A stretch of 64,000 bases of DNA from Candidimonas nitroreducens (GTDB taxonomy: Bacteria > Pseudomonadota > Gammaproteobacteria > Burkholderiales > Burkholderiaceae_B): the NCBI RefSeq assembly GCF_002209565.1, contig NZ_NJIH01000003.1:1-64000 (forward strand). The letters run 5' to 3'. Positions 1-7,942 of the stretch are shown here, piece by piece. Below the pieces are notes generated by a model. That model did not search any database and was not told the DNA's origin. It saw only the letters and a list, made by a program, of their open reading frames with translations. The stretch's first letter is position 1, and each line of letters starts with the position of its first letter. Position numbers and translations under genes: made by a program.

Positions 1-141
1 ATCCTTACTGGCACGCCCGACGGCATCGTCAACGTGCAGCCGGGCGACGAGGTCGTCACCGAAATTGAAGGCATCGGCCGCCTGGTCAACACCCTGGTGG
101 CATGCCCCGGCGACACCGCCGCGCCGACCGACCCCGCCTAG
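1..141 (+). CDS. hpaG: HpaG-type isomerase/decarboxylase, C-terminal fragment
   Basis: This is the last 46 residues of a fumarylacetoacetate-hydrolase-fold protein, cut off by the window edge. The segment contains the family motif LTGTPDGIVNVQPGDEV followed by the terminal strand GIGRLVNTLV. In the homoprotocatechuate pathway HpaG decarboxylates and isomerises the ring-cleavage product before HpaH acts. The pathway assignment rests mainly on the next genes, hpaH and hpaI, on the same strand. The rest of the protein cannot be seen, so another FAH-family isomerase cannot be excluded. Confidence 0.75.
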   Translation: MLTGTPDGIVNVQPGDEVVTEIEGIGRLVNTLVACPGDTAAPTDPA

Positions 142-210
142 CGCCTGTTCACACTAAGCCGCCGCCCGCCGGCCTCGAGCCGGCCCCATCCATTCCGTGG
201 AAGCCACCCC

Positions 211-1017
211 ATGCTAGACCAAGACACCATCAAGACCCTGGCCGCCAGGCTGCACCAAGCCGAACGCAGCGGCGAGCAGGTTCGCCAGTTCTCGCTGGAA
301 CATCCCGAAATGGCCATCGAAGACGGCTACGCGGTGCAAAGCGCCTGGGTCGCACTGAAACTGGCCGAAGGCCGCCGCGTCAAAGGCCACAAGATCGGCC
401 TGACCTCGCGCGCCATGCAGCAGTCCTCGCAGATCGACGAACCCGACTACGGCGTACTGCTCGACGACATGTTCTACTACGACGGCGGCCAGATCCCCGC
501 CGGGCGCTACATCATGCCCCGCGTCGAAGTCGAACTCGCCTTCGTCCTCGGCAAGCGCCTGCAAGGGCCGGACGTCACCCTGTTCGACGTCTACGACGCC
601 GTCGACTACGTCACGCCCGCCCTGGAAATCATCGACGCGCGCATCCAGATGACCGACCCCGACACCCAGCGCACGCGCAAAGTCTTCGACACCATCTCCG
701 ACAACGCCGCCAACGCCGGCGTAGTCATAGGCGGCCGGCCCGTGAAGATCCGCGAATTCGACCTGCGCTGGGTCAGCGCCATCATGTCGCGCAACGCCGT
801 GGTCGAAGAAACCGGCGTCGCCGCCGGCGTGCTGAACCACCCCGCCAACGGCGTCGTCTGGCTGGCCAACAAACTCGCCCCCTACGGCGTCGCCCTGGAA
901 GCCGGCGAAGTCATATTGTCCGGTTCCTTCACCCGCCCCGTCTTCGCCCGCCCCGGCGACACCTTCAGCGTAGACTACGGCCCCCTGGGCACGGTCAACT
1001 GCCACTTCGCGGCCTGA
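211..1017 (+). CDS. hpaH: 2-oxo-hept-4-ene-1,7-dioate hydratase HpaH
   Basis: This 268-residue cytosolic enzyme adds water to 2-oxohept-enedioate in the meta-cleavage pathway of homoprotocatechuate, giving the substrate of HpaI. It is full length for the HpaH/MhpD family. Visible family motifs are GHKIGLTS (59-66), the divalent-metal site EVELAF (106-111, with E106 and E108) and EIIDARI around 139-145, which carries the third acidic ligand. It follows hpaG by 69 bases on the same strand. Third codon positions are extremely GC-rich, unlike the module that starts near 2,200. HpaH is preferred over the related MhpD because HpaI lies downstream. Confidence 0.9.
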   Translation: MLDQDTIKTLAARLHQAERSGEQVRQFSLEHPEMAIEDGYAVQSAWVALKLAEGRRVKGHKIGLTSRAMQQSSQIDEPDYGVLLDDMFYYDGGQIPAGRYIMPRVEVELAFVLGKRLQGPDVTLFDVYDAVDYVTPALEIIDARIQMTDPDTQRTRKVFDTISDNAANAGVVIGGRPVKIREFDLRWVSAIMSRNAVVEETGVAAGVLNHPANGVVWLANKLAPYGVALEAGEVILSGSFTRPVFARPGDTFSVDYGPLGTVNCHFAA

Positions 1018-1377
1018 AGGCGAGAGGCCTGGCAGCGTGCAGGCTCCAGGGTTCCCCCAAGGCCTTCAAATGTGCAGGCAAGCTCCGTCCCCGGCACCCA
1101 GCCGTCTACGACGCAAGCGGAGGGTATGGGGTGTTTCCCGGAGGCGAGTGGGTCATCGAGCCGGAGGGGAATACCCCATACCAGGCCGCGGCTCAAGAAC
1201 CCGGCGCGGCGACGACCGCGCCCCTGCCGCAAACACACCCTACACGCCACTACCATAGCTACACTTAAGAGATGAGCCCTTCGTGCAGTACAGTGCCCGC
1301 ATCGGCATGAATCCGCAGTTCTCCATTTTTCACCGTACATGACACCCACAGACGAGCTGGATCCCGACACGATCATC
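1018..1377 (+). other. hpaH-hpaI intergenic region
   Basis: No convincing gene is present in these 360 bases. The main structure is a long inverted repeat at 1123-1182, listed separately. Short open frames here overlap each other, lack ribosome sites and do not resemble known proteins. The gap is long for neighbouring genes of one pathway, so hpaI may have its own promoter or be controlled through the hairpin. Confidence 0.6.
1123..1182 (+). repeat. 17-bp inverted repeat (hairpin) between hpaH and hpaI
   Basis: Bases 1123-1139 pair with 1166-1182 around a 26-base loop. The outer ten pairs are perfect (GGTATGGGGT with ACCCCATACC). The inner seven include two G-U wobbles in RNA. No T-run follows, so it is not a standard intrinsic terminator. 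It may be an RNA-stability or processing hairpin, or a regulator operator. Confidence 0.7.
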
Positions 1378-2187
1378 ATGGACATCCTGACCAACACCTT
1401 CAAACAGTCCCTGCGCCAAGGCAAACCGCAAGTCGGCCTGTGGGCCGCCCTGGCCCATCCCCTGACCGCCGAAATCTGTGCCGGCGCCGGCTTCGACTGG
1501 ATACTGCTGGACGGCGAACACGCCCCCAACACCCTGCAGACCCTGCTGCCGCAGCTGCAGGCCGCCGCCCCCTACCCCGTCGCCCCCGTAGTGCGGCCGT
1601 CCTGGAACGACCCCGTACAGATCAAGCAGATCCTAGAGCTCGGCGCGCAGACCCTGCTGATCCCCATGGTGCAGTCCGGCGCCGAAGCCGCCGCCGCAGT
1701 CGCCGCCGTGCGCTACCCGCCGCAGGGCATACGCGGCGTCGGCAGCTCCATCGCGCGCTCCGCGCGCTGGGGCCGCATCCCCGACTACCTGCAACGCGCC
1801 AACGAGCAAATGTGCGTGCTGGTGCAGATCGAAACCCCGCAAGGCGTTGCCGCCCTCGACGACATCCTCGCCACCGAAGGCGTAGACGGCGTATTCATCG
1901 GGCCGGCCGACCTGTCCGCCAACATGGGCCACCTGGGCCAGCCCGGCCACCCCGAAGTCGCCAAGACCATCGACGACGCCATTACCCGCATCGTGCGCGC
2001 CGGCAAAGCCGCCGGCATCCTGCACAGCAACATCGAGCAGGCCCGCCACTACCTGGAACTGGGCGCCACCTTCGTCGCCGTCGGCGTAGACGCCACCCTG
2101 CTGGCCCGCGCCGCGGAAAAGCTAGCCGGCGAATTCGGCCGCGCCCCCGCCAGCGCCGCGCCGGCCAAGCCGGCCGGCCCGTATTAA
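1378..2187 (+). CDS. hpaI: 4-hydroxy-2-oxoheptanedioate aldolase HpaI
   Basis: This class II pyruvate aldolase cleaves 4-hydroxy-2-oxoheptanedioate to pyruvate and succinate semialdehyde, the last step of homoprotocatechuate catabolism. The protein has 269 residues from ATG 1378. An in-frame ATG at 1339 would add 13 residues that do not fit the family N-terminus. Active-site residues known from E. coli HpaI (H45, R70, E149, D175) appear here at a constant offset of three: H48 (LDGEHAPN), R73 (VVRPSWND), E152 (QIETPQG) and D178 (GPADLS). The C-terminus ends in an Ala/Pro-rich tail. No strong ribosome site precedes either start. Confidence 0.93.
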   Translation: MDILTNTFKQSLRQGKPQVGLWAALAHPLTAEICAGAGFDWILLDGEHAPNTLQTLLPQLQAAAPYPVAPVVRPSWNDPVQIKQILELGAQTLLIPMVQSGAEAAAAVAAVRYPPQGIRGVGSSIARSARWGRIPDYLQRANEQMCVLVQIETPQGVAALDDILATEGVDGVFIGPADLSANMGHLGQPGHPEVAKTIDDAITRIVRAGKAAGILHSNIEQARHYLELGATFVAVGVDATLLARAAEKLAGEFGRAPASAAPAKPAGPY

Positions 2188-2233
2188 TTATCACATCCGG
2201 TACAGCGGCCGGAGAGACTTGTCACCATGGCGA

Positions 2234-2258
2234 CGTCCGACAACGAGCTTGTCGGACG
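2234..2258. terminator. Hairpin between convergent hpaI and gntR
   Basis: CGTCCGACAA (2234-2243) pairs perfectly with TTGTCGGACG (2249-2258) around a five-base loop. It lies in the 80-base gap between the convergent ends of hpaI and the GntR gene, where a bidirectional terminator is expected. Neither side has a T-run, so termination efficiency is uncertain. Confidence 0.45.
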
Positions 2259-2267
2259 CCGGCCAAA

Positions 2268-2927
2268 CTATAAGCTATCCATCCGTCGGCTCATGAAACG
2301 TTGGCTTGCCATCAATAAGTGAACCGACATGATCTGTTCGGCCAAGTCTCCTTGCTTGAGCGACAGCGCCATCAAGAGATCCTTATGGTGCTGAAGGCTG
2401 CGCCGTAGATCTTCCTGGTCATACAAAAAGAAAGATCGGGTGATGATCGGCATGTCGATCATAGTCTCGAGCATCATCCTCAAACGCTGCGAGCCCGCCG
2501 CGTCGAGGAGCAAATGGTGGAACGTGCTGTTTGCTGCCTGAATCGCATTAATTGCGCCACTATCTTCACCCATTGCATCAATGGCCCTGGCCATTTGGTC
2601 ATTGCATTGCTTCAGTTTCTCGAGCATCTTGGGATCCATGCGCTCGGCGGCCAAACGGGCGGCAAACGGCTCAAGACGAATACGCAATCGGAACATTTCC
2701 TCTATGTCCCAGCGCGTCCACCTGGCGACAAATACCCCCCGCCCTCCTTCGGCAACCGCCAACCCATCCTCGATCAACCGTTTCAGTGCCACACGCACAG
2801 GCGTTCTGCTGACGCCCATGTCTTGGGCGAGATGACTTTCCTTCAGCTGTGTGCCGGCGGTGTAGTGTCCGGCAACGATGCGCTTCTTAAGAGCTTCGTA
2901 TATTTGCTCGCTACCTTTTTTCATCAT
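2268..2927 (-). CDS. GntR-family regulator, FCD subfamily
   Basis: This 219-residue protein has an N-terminal winged-helix domain (about 5-70) with the GntR signature YEALKKRIVAGHYTAGTQL, followed by SHLAQDMGVSRTPVRVAL. The C-terminal FCD ligand domain (about 85-210) is helical and includes FHHLLLDAAGS. FCD regulators sense small organic acids and usually repress the neighbouring catabolic operon. It is divergent from the dehydrogenase-aldolase-TRAP-amidohydrolase genes and is the obvious candidate regulator of them. GC content is lower than in hpaGHI. A second ATG follows the first directly, so the start is uncertain by one codon. Confidence 0.88.
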   Translation of the reverse strand: MMKKGSEQIYEALKKRIVAGHYTAGTQLKESHLAQDMGVSRTPVRVALKRLIEDGLAVAEGGRGVFVARWTRWDIEEMFRLRIRLEPFAARLAAERMDPKMLEKLKQCNDQMARAIDAMGEDSGAINAIQAANSTFHHLLLDAAGSQRLRMMLETMIDMPIITRSFFLYDQEDLRRSLQHHKDLLMALSLKQGDLAEQIMSVHLLMASQRFMSRRMDSL

Positions 2928-3233
2928 TCGGCTCTCACCTCAGGCTGCATACAAGCCCGCTTTCTCAACTTTACCTTGGCCCGGCGAAATCATTGAATTT
3001 GCCGATGGGCCTGGGCACGCAGCACATAGCCCTTCGTACAACGGGCATCGTGGGCTGTAAGCCGAAAAACGATAGCCCTCTCCCGCTACGCGGCCTCCCC
3101 CTGAAAGTGTCGTTTCTATCATCATAATTAAATACTATAAAAATACAAAAATAATCTTGTTAAGGGTAAATACCTAATCTATTTTTAATAAAACCCACAT
3201 ATCATAGATTTATTGTTCTTTTTTAGTCTTTTT
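2928..3233. promoter_or_regulatory. AT-rich divergent control region
   Basis: This gap of about 306 bases separates the divergent GntR gene from the dehydrogenase remnant. Bases 3118-3235 are strikingly AT-rich against the GC-rich background, as expected for divergent promoters or recently acquired DNA. A short palindrome GGTA-AA-TACC lies at 3165-3174 and could be part of an operator, but it is too short to assign. No gene is supported here. Confidence 0.5.
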
Positions 3234-3961
3234 ATGAAGACCGCAACCATCGGGCTTGGTGATGCAGGACATTGCTACGCAACTACGCTATCCGAGTCGG
3301 GCCACCGCATTTTCGATATCTGCGACAGCCGCCCAAACACACACATCGAAGAGTATGCCCACAGAGTCGGTGCAAACTTGCACACTACGCCAGGCCCGTG
3401 GCTGGCAGAAACCGACTCGGTAATTTCAGCGGCCTTCGACCGCGCAGCACTAGATGTAGCCAGACCGTCTCTGGCGCATATGCATAAAGGCGCGATATAC
3501 GCGGACTCCACCACGGCCAATCCCGCGGAACTGGCCGTTGCTGGCCGCGTTGCGTCCGCAGCCGCGATCCATTACATCGACGTGGCAATTACCGGAACCA
3601 TCTACACAAAAGGCGCCCAAGCACCTCTGCTGTGCGCCGGCCCGAATACCGGCAAACTGATTGAAATCATGCAGAGCATTGGCGGTGGAGTGTCTGGTGG
3701 CTGCCGAACACATAGGCTCGAGACACGAACCTTACAACGTGCTATCCGACATAGACGGCGCGGCTGCGATCTTCAAGCGCACCTTCGAGTCCGTCCGGAA
3801 CAGCCCGAGCCCGGACACAGCAAAGACATGACGGAAAAACTCGAGCAGTCGGGATACACCTCGATAGCAAGCACACTGCTGAACAATTGGCGAAGCAGCA
3901 TCGTGCAGATCACGAGGTGTTCGGCGCCCTGGTCAAAGAATCCGGCATCAAACCTCAATAA
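3234..3961 (+). pseudogene. NAD(P)-dependent dehydrogenase remnant (6-phosphogluconate/hydroxyisobutyrate dehydrogenase-like), frameshifted
   Basis: From ATG 3234 the first 150 residues read as a Rossmann-fold dehydrogenase: GLGDAG nucleotide loop, then a region ending VAITGTIYTKGAQAPLLCAG, as in 3-hydroxyacid dehydrogenases with a DUF1932-type tail. After about 3,684 family-like sequence continues in another frame (VECLVAAEH, then AAAIFKRTFESVRNSPSP) to a stop at 3831. It then returns to the first frame (DMTEKLEQSGYTSIAS). It ends in a third frame (HEVFGALVKESGIKP, stop 3961). At least three frame changes are needed to restore one protein, so the gene is probably dead. The alternatives are several sequencing errors. 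It overlaps no other gene and lies just upstream of the RraA gene. Confidence 0.8.
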
Positions 3962-3985
3962 TCGACTACCCGAGCAGGAAGAAAC

Positions 3986-4654
3986 ATGATTGGCTTTCAA
4001 ATTCTTCAACGTCGGCGTGCAGTAGACACGGCGACGGCAGAGCGATTCAAGCAGTTGCCCGTCGCCAATGTCAGCGACAACATGGCACGTATGTATTCGG
4101 GCGGGGCACATCTTCGTCCCATGCACAATGGCAAACCCATGTCCGGCCCCGCCATAACGGTAAGATGCCGTCCCGGCGACAACCTTCTTGTGCACAAGGC
4201 GCTCGAAGTCGCCTCTGCGGGCGACGTAATCGTCGTCGACGCAGGCGGAGACCTCACCAACGCCATCATCGGCGAGATCATGGTGGCATATGCGAAGAAG
4301 CGCGGGCTGGCTGGCATCGTCATCAACGGCGCCATTCGAGACTCCGAAGAAATTGGCCGGGGAGATTTTCCCGTATTCGCTGCCGGCGTCACCCATCGGG
4401 GCCCCTACAAAGACGGCCCCGGAGAAATCAATGTCACGGTCTCTCTCAATGGAATGACGATCGAGCCAGGGGATCTCATCATCGGCGACAGCGACGGCAT
4501 TTTGTGTGTTCCCTTCGACATGACAACTGAGGTTTACCAGCATACCGTCAAGAAGCATGCCGACGAGGGAAAGACACTAGCCGAAATCGACGCGGACAGG
4601 TACGACCCGAGCTGGGTGGATGCTCGCTTGAGGTCGTTGGGCTGCCCTTTGTAA
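3986..4654 (+). CDS. RraA-family aldolase (4-hydroxy-4-methyl-2-oxoglutarate / 4-carboxy-4-hydroxy-2-oxoadipate aldolase-like)
   Basis: This 222-residue protein matches the RraA/HMG aldolase fold over its whole length. Visible motifs are GDVIVVDAGGD (79-89), GEIM (96-99), the catalytic pair R118-D119 in INGAIRDSEEIG, and a C-terminal GDLIIGDSDGILCVP. In LigK/ProA-type enzymes the equivalent Arg-Asp pair and a divalent metal cleave 4-carboxy-4-hydroxy-2-oxoadipate into pyruvate and oxaloacetate. Some RraA relatives only bind RNase E, but the catabolic surroundings and intact R-D pair favour the enzyme. It starts 24 bases after the dehydrogenase remnant and is followed by a TRAP transporter. 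Confidence 0.82.
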   Translation: MIGFQILQRRRAVDTATAERFKQLPVANVSDNMARMYSGGAHLRPMHNGKPMSGPAITVRCRPGDNLLVHKALEVASAGDVIVVDAGGDLTNAIIGEIMVAYAKKRGLAGIVINGAIRDSEEIGRGDFPVFAAGVTHRGPYKDGPGEINVTVSLNGMTIEPGDLIIGDSDGILCVPFDMTTEVYQHTVKKHADEGKTLAEIDADRYDPSWVDARLRSLGCPL

Positions 4655-4960
4655 CGTGCCAACTACCGAGGAATAACGCATGCGACGAGCCCGGCTGCAT
4701 TAACACAGTGCACCGGGCCGGCACCAATCTTGGCCTCCAGGATGCCGGGAACGGCTGGCTGGCGGCTGAATGCGGATCCAAGCGGCTACTTTGTTGGCGA
4801 TTAACGGATATACAGCACATCCGGTCGGCGTTCAGAACGCAGACTATGAATAGCGTACACGCCGGACAGTGCATCATCCCTGCAAAAACCATACGTTCAA
4901 CTCATCACCAATGCGGCACGTTGGACGGACATCAACCATAACTCTTTCAGGAGACGATTT
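4655..4960 (+). other. Intergenic region before the TRAP genes
   Basis: These roughly 300 bases hold no recognisable gene, RNA or repeat. A strong ribosome site (CAGGAGA) lies at the right edge for the TRAP receptor. The length suggests a separate promoter or a deleted gene, but nothing in the sequence decides this. Confidence 0.5.
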
Positions 4961-5968
4961 ATGAGCATCAGTAGACGACAGTTCATCGCGAAAAGCGCGA
5001 TCGTGGGGCTGGGCAGCGCAGCCTTTGCAACCAGCAAGGCCGCATCCTCCAAAGTCACATTGAAGCTGACTTATCCCGATGTCAGATCTCACCCGTTCTA
5101 CGAAGTCGGACAGCACTTCGCGGACGCCGTACGGGAAAAGACAGCAGGCGCCGTCGACATTCGGATTTTCACGCTGGGCGAACTCGGCAGCGGCGTCAAT
5201 ATCCTCACGGGCCTGCAAACTGGCACGATCGATTTGTGCGCCCACACCACGGGCTTCATCGGCCGGGTGCTGCCGCAAGTGCAAGGGCTTGACCTACCTT
5301 TCTTGTTCGACGACGTGAGCATCGGAGACAAGGTCGTCGATGGCCCCGTTGGCAGCAAGCTCCTGGGCCTACTCAAGCCCAAGCGGATTTACGGTCTGTC
5401 GTGGGGAACCTGGGCACCGCGCGTGACGGAGACCGTCAGCAAGCCTGTTACCGAGCCCTCGGCCATGAAAGGTTTGCGCATCCGCGTCCAGCCGGGCGCG
5501 ATCTACGAGGAGACCTTCAAGGTTCTTGGCGCCATTCCCGTGGCGATGGAGCTGACGGAAGTCTATCTCGGGCTGTCGCAAAAGACGATCGACGCCACGG
5601 AAGTTCCCATGATCTCCGTTGCGGCAGGGAAAAACTACGAGGTTCTGAAATCGGTCACGAAAACCGACCACACCTACAACGCGGGCATCATGATGGCGAG
5701 CCAATCACGCTTCGATCGCCTCAAGCCGGCATATCAGGACGCCATCCGGACGGCTGCGGTCGAATTGACGCCTTATTGGCGGTCTCTCATCAAGAAGCGT
5801 AGCGAAGAGGCGGAAGTCTTCCTGAAGGGGAAGGGATTATCCATCCATGACGCCGACAAGGCTGCCTACAAGAAAGCGGTGGAGCCCGTCTACAAGGAAT
5901 TCCGCAACAAAATAACGCCGGAATTCTACGACGAGCTCATGGCCGCCGTATCGGCGGCAAGGGCGTGA
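4961..5968 (+). CDS. TRAP transporter periplasmic receptor, DctP family
   Basis: This 335-residue substrate-binding protein captures an organic acid in the periplasm for the TRAP permease encoded next. The N-terminus SRRQF (residues 4-8) followed by a hydrophobic, Ala-rich stretch to about residue 28 is a Tat-type signal, common in a subset of DctP proteins. The mature part has the DctP pattern: VRSHPFYEVGQHFADAV, the GVNILTGLQTGTIDL stretch, and the Arg-containing GLRIRVQPG segment where family members bind the substrate carboxylate. ATG 4961 is preceded by CAGGAGA at good spacing. The stop overlaps the start region of the permease gene. The substrate is inferred only from neighbours. Confidence 0.9.
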   Translation: MSISRRQFIAKSAIVGLGSAAFATSKAASSKVTLKLTYPDVRSHPFYEVGQHFADAVREKTAGAVDIRIFTLGELGSGVNILTGLQTGTIDLCAHTTGFIGRVLPQVQGLDLPFLFDDVSIGDKVVDGPVGSKLLGLLKPKRIYGLSWGTWAPRVTETVSKPVTEPSAMKGLRIRVQPGAIYEETFKVLGAIPVAMELTEVYLGLSQKTIDATEVPMISVAAGKNYEVLKSVTKTDHTYNAGIMMASQSRFDRLKPAYQDAIRTAAVELTPYWRSLIKKRSEEAEVFLKGKGLSIHDADKAAYKKAVEPVYKEFRNKITPEFYDELMAAVSAARA

Positions 5969-5988
5969 CCGGCCAAGGAGCTAGCGGG

Positions 5989-7839
5989 ATGACCATGAAT
6001 CTTGCGAGGCGGTTCGGCGCGATGGTAGAGGCTCTGGATATGGCTGCCAGAGGGTTGGCCGGCGTGGCGCTGATCGTAGAGCTTTTGGTCGTGCTGGCCG
6101 ATGTTTCGGCGCGATCTTTCTTCGGATTCTCATTGTTGTGGAGCCACGAAGTCTCGGAGATCGCGTTATCCGTCATTACCTTCGTGGGCGGCTGTGTCGC
6201 GTACAGGGCCGGCCATCACTCCGCTGTACGGATCATCACCGACAAAATGCCCGCGGCATCCGCCGAGTATGTGCTGCTCGTCATCGAGCATCTCATACTC
6301 GTGCTCGCAGCCACGGTATTTTATTCGGCCCAGCAGTTGCTGGAGATCAACATGCTGTCGACGATGCCGGTGCTTGGCATCGAAGTCGCTTGGCTGGATC
6401 TTCCCGCTCTGGTGGGCATGGCGATGCTCGTCTTGTTCTGCATCGAGAGCATACTGCGCCGGTATGACCGGCGTAAGGTGTTGCGCGTTGCACCCGCCAT
6501 GTTGGTGGTCACCGTGGTGGCGATGTTCCTGTACCTCGGCGGATCCATAGCCGTTCAGCCGAACGACGCCCTCCTGATCATGCTTGCGGCGTTTTTCATA
6601 GGCGTGCTGCTCGGGCTTCCCGTCGCTTTTTCCATGACCTTCGCCAGCCTGCTGTTCCTGTTGGTGAGCGGCGAGGCTCCGGTCATTGCGCTGGCGCAGA
6701 ATATGGTCGATGGCAGCACGTCCAGCTTCATATTGCTGGCCCTGCCCTTTTTCATCTTTGTCGGCCTGGTCATGGAAAGGGGCGGCATCAGCACCAAGCT
6801 GGTGGCCTGGGCGATGGCCATGGTCGGCCATCTGCGGGGCGGAATCCTGCAGGTCATGGTGGTCACCACCTATCTGGTTGCGGGCATTTCTGGGTCGAAG
6901 ACCGCCGACGTGGCGGCCGTTGGGTCGGTCATGCGGGCGGAACTCATAAAGCGGGGCTACAAGCAGGAAGAGGGCGCCGCAGTCCTGTCGGCGGCGACGG
7001 CAATGAGCGAAACCATTCCGCCAAGCATCGGAATGCTGGTACTGGGTTCGGTGACGCCGATCTCCATCGGAACGCTCTTCCTCGCAGGCATCATCCCGGC
7101 TGCGGTCGTGGCCCTGTGCATTATGCTGGCCATCTACCTGATCACGCGGCTGCGCGGTGAACAGCCCGGCAAGCGAGCCAGCGGCAGCGTCATGCTTGCC
7201 GCCGCGATCCGCGCGATACCGGCGATGATCATGCCGGCGATCATGATCATCGGGATCAGGGCCGGTATCGCGACCCCGACCGAGGTGTCCGCCGTCGCAG
7301 CTTTTTATGGGGTTCTGCTCGCGGTCGTGATTTATCGTGCAATCGGCTGGAGGGATTTTTGCCGGATTACCGCGGAAAGCGCAGTGGTTTCCGGCATGGT
7401 GCTGTTCATCATTGCCGCTGCATTCGCTTTTTCGTGGGCGTTGTCGGCCGCCTATTTGCCCCAGCAGCTGGTCTCCTTCGTGCATGGTACGAGTAAGGCC
7501 GTCTTCCTGATTGAATCCATTTTCTTTCTGATTATTATCGGGTCACTGCTCGAAGGGCTGCCGGCGCTCATCATCCTGGGGCCCATGTTGCTGCCTCTGG
7601 CAACCGAACTGGGTGTCGGCAGCGTGCACTATGCGATTCTGCTGTTGCTTGCCATGGGCGTAGGCATCTTCATGCCCCCGCTGGGTGTCGGCTTTTATGT
7701 GGCTACGGCAGTTCTCGAATCGAAACTGGAGTCTGCTGCGAAGGCGATGCTGCCTTTCCTGGGGGTGCTGCTGATTGGAATCCTGCTGGTCGCCTTTGTG
7801 CCATGGTTTACGGATGTCCTGCCCGCTCTGTTCGAGTGA
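5989..7839 (+). CDS. TRAP transporter permease, fused DctQ-DctM
   Basis: This 616-residue inner-membrane protein joins the small DctQ subunit (about 1-165, four predicted helices) to the large DctM subunit (about 180-610), which carries out sodium-coupled import. DctM-like stretches include FFIGVLLGLPVAFSM, the GGISTKLVAWA segment and GIFMPPLGVGFYVA. The start is ATG 5989 because AAGGAG lies eight bases upstream (5975-5980). A GTG at 5965 would overlap the receptor stop but lacks a ribosome site. The fusion is a known arrangement. Codon use is less GC-biased than in the flanking hpa and dpp genes. Confidence 0.92.
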   Translation: MTMNLARRFGAMVEALDMAARGLAGVALIVELLVVLADVSARSFFGFSLLWSHEVSEIALSVITFVGGCVAYRAGHHSAVRIITDKMPAASAEYVLLVIEHLILVLAATVFYSAQQLLEINMLSTMPVLGIEVAWLDLPALVGMAMLVLFCIESILRRYDRRKVLRVAPAMLVVTVVAMFLYLGGSIAVQPNDALLIMLAAFFIGVLLGLPVAFSMTFASLLFLLVSGEAPVIALAQNMVDGSTSSFILLALPFFIFVGLVMERGGISTKLVAWAMAMVGHLRGGILQVMVVTTYLVAGISGSKTADVAAVGSVMRAELIKRGYKQEEGAAVLSAATAMSETIPPSIGMLVLGSVTPISIGTLFLAGIIPAAVVALCIMLAIYLITRLRGEQPGKRASGSVMLAAAIRAIPAMIMPAIMIIGIRAGIATPTEVSAVAAFYGVLLAVVIYRAIGWRDFCRITAESAVVSGMVLFIIAAAFAFSWALSAAYLPQQLVSFVHGTSKAVFLIESIFFLIIIGSLLEGLPALIILGPMLLPLATELGVGSVHYAILLLLAMGVGIFMPPLGVGFYVATAVLESKLESAAKAMLPFLGVLLIGILLVAFVPWFTDVLPALFE

Positions 7840-7942
7840 CGAATCATGGGCTGCGCAGCGGCCTAGCCCGTACGAGTGACGGCAGCCCATGTTCCGCAGA
7901 TTTTAATTTCACTATTTTCATATACATCTGAAGGAGGCGAAC

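Noticed and set aside
3165-3174. GGTA-AA-TACC as a GntR operator
   Set aside because: The palindrome does not extend beyond four bases per arm, so it is too short to call. It is mentioned only within the control region.
4708-4941. 77-residue frame between the RraA and TRAP genes
   Set aside because: No ribosome site or family resemblance, and the frame ends only 20 bases before the TRAP start. Probably chance.
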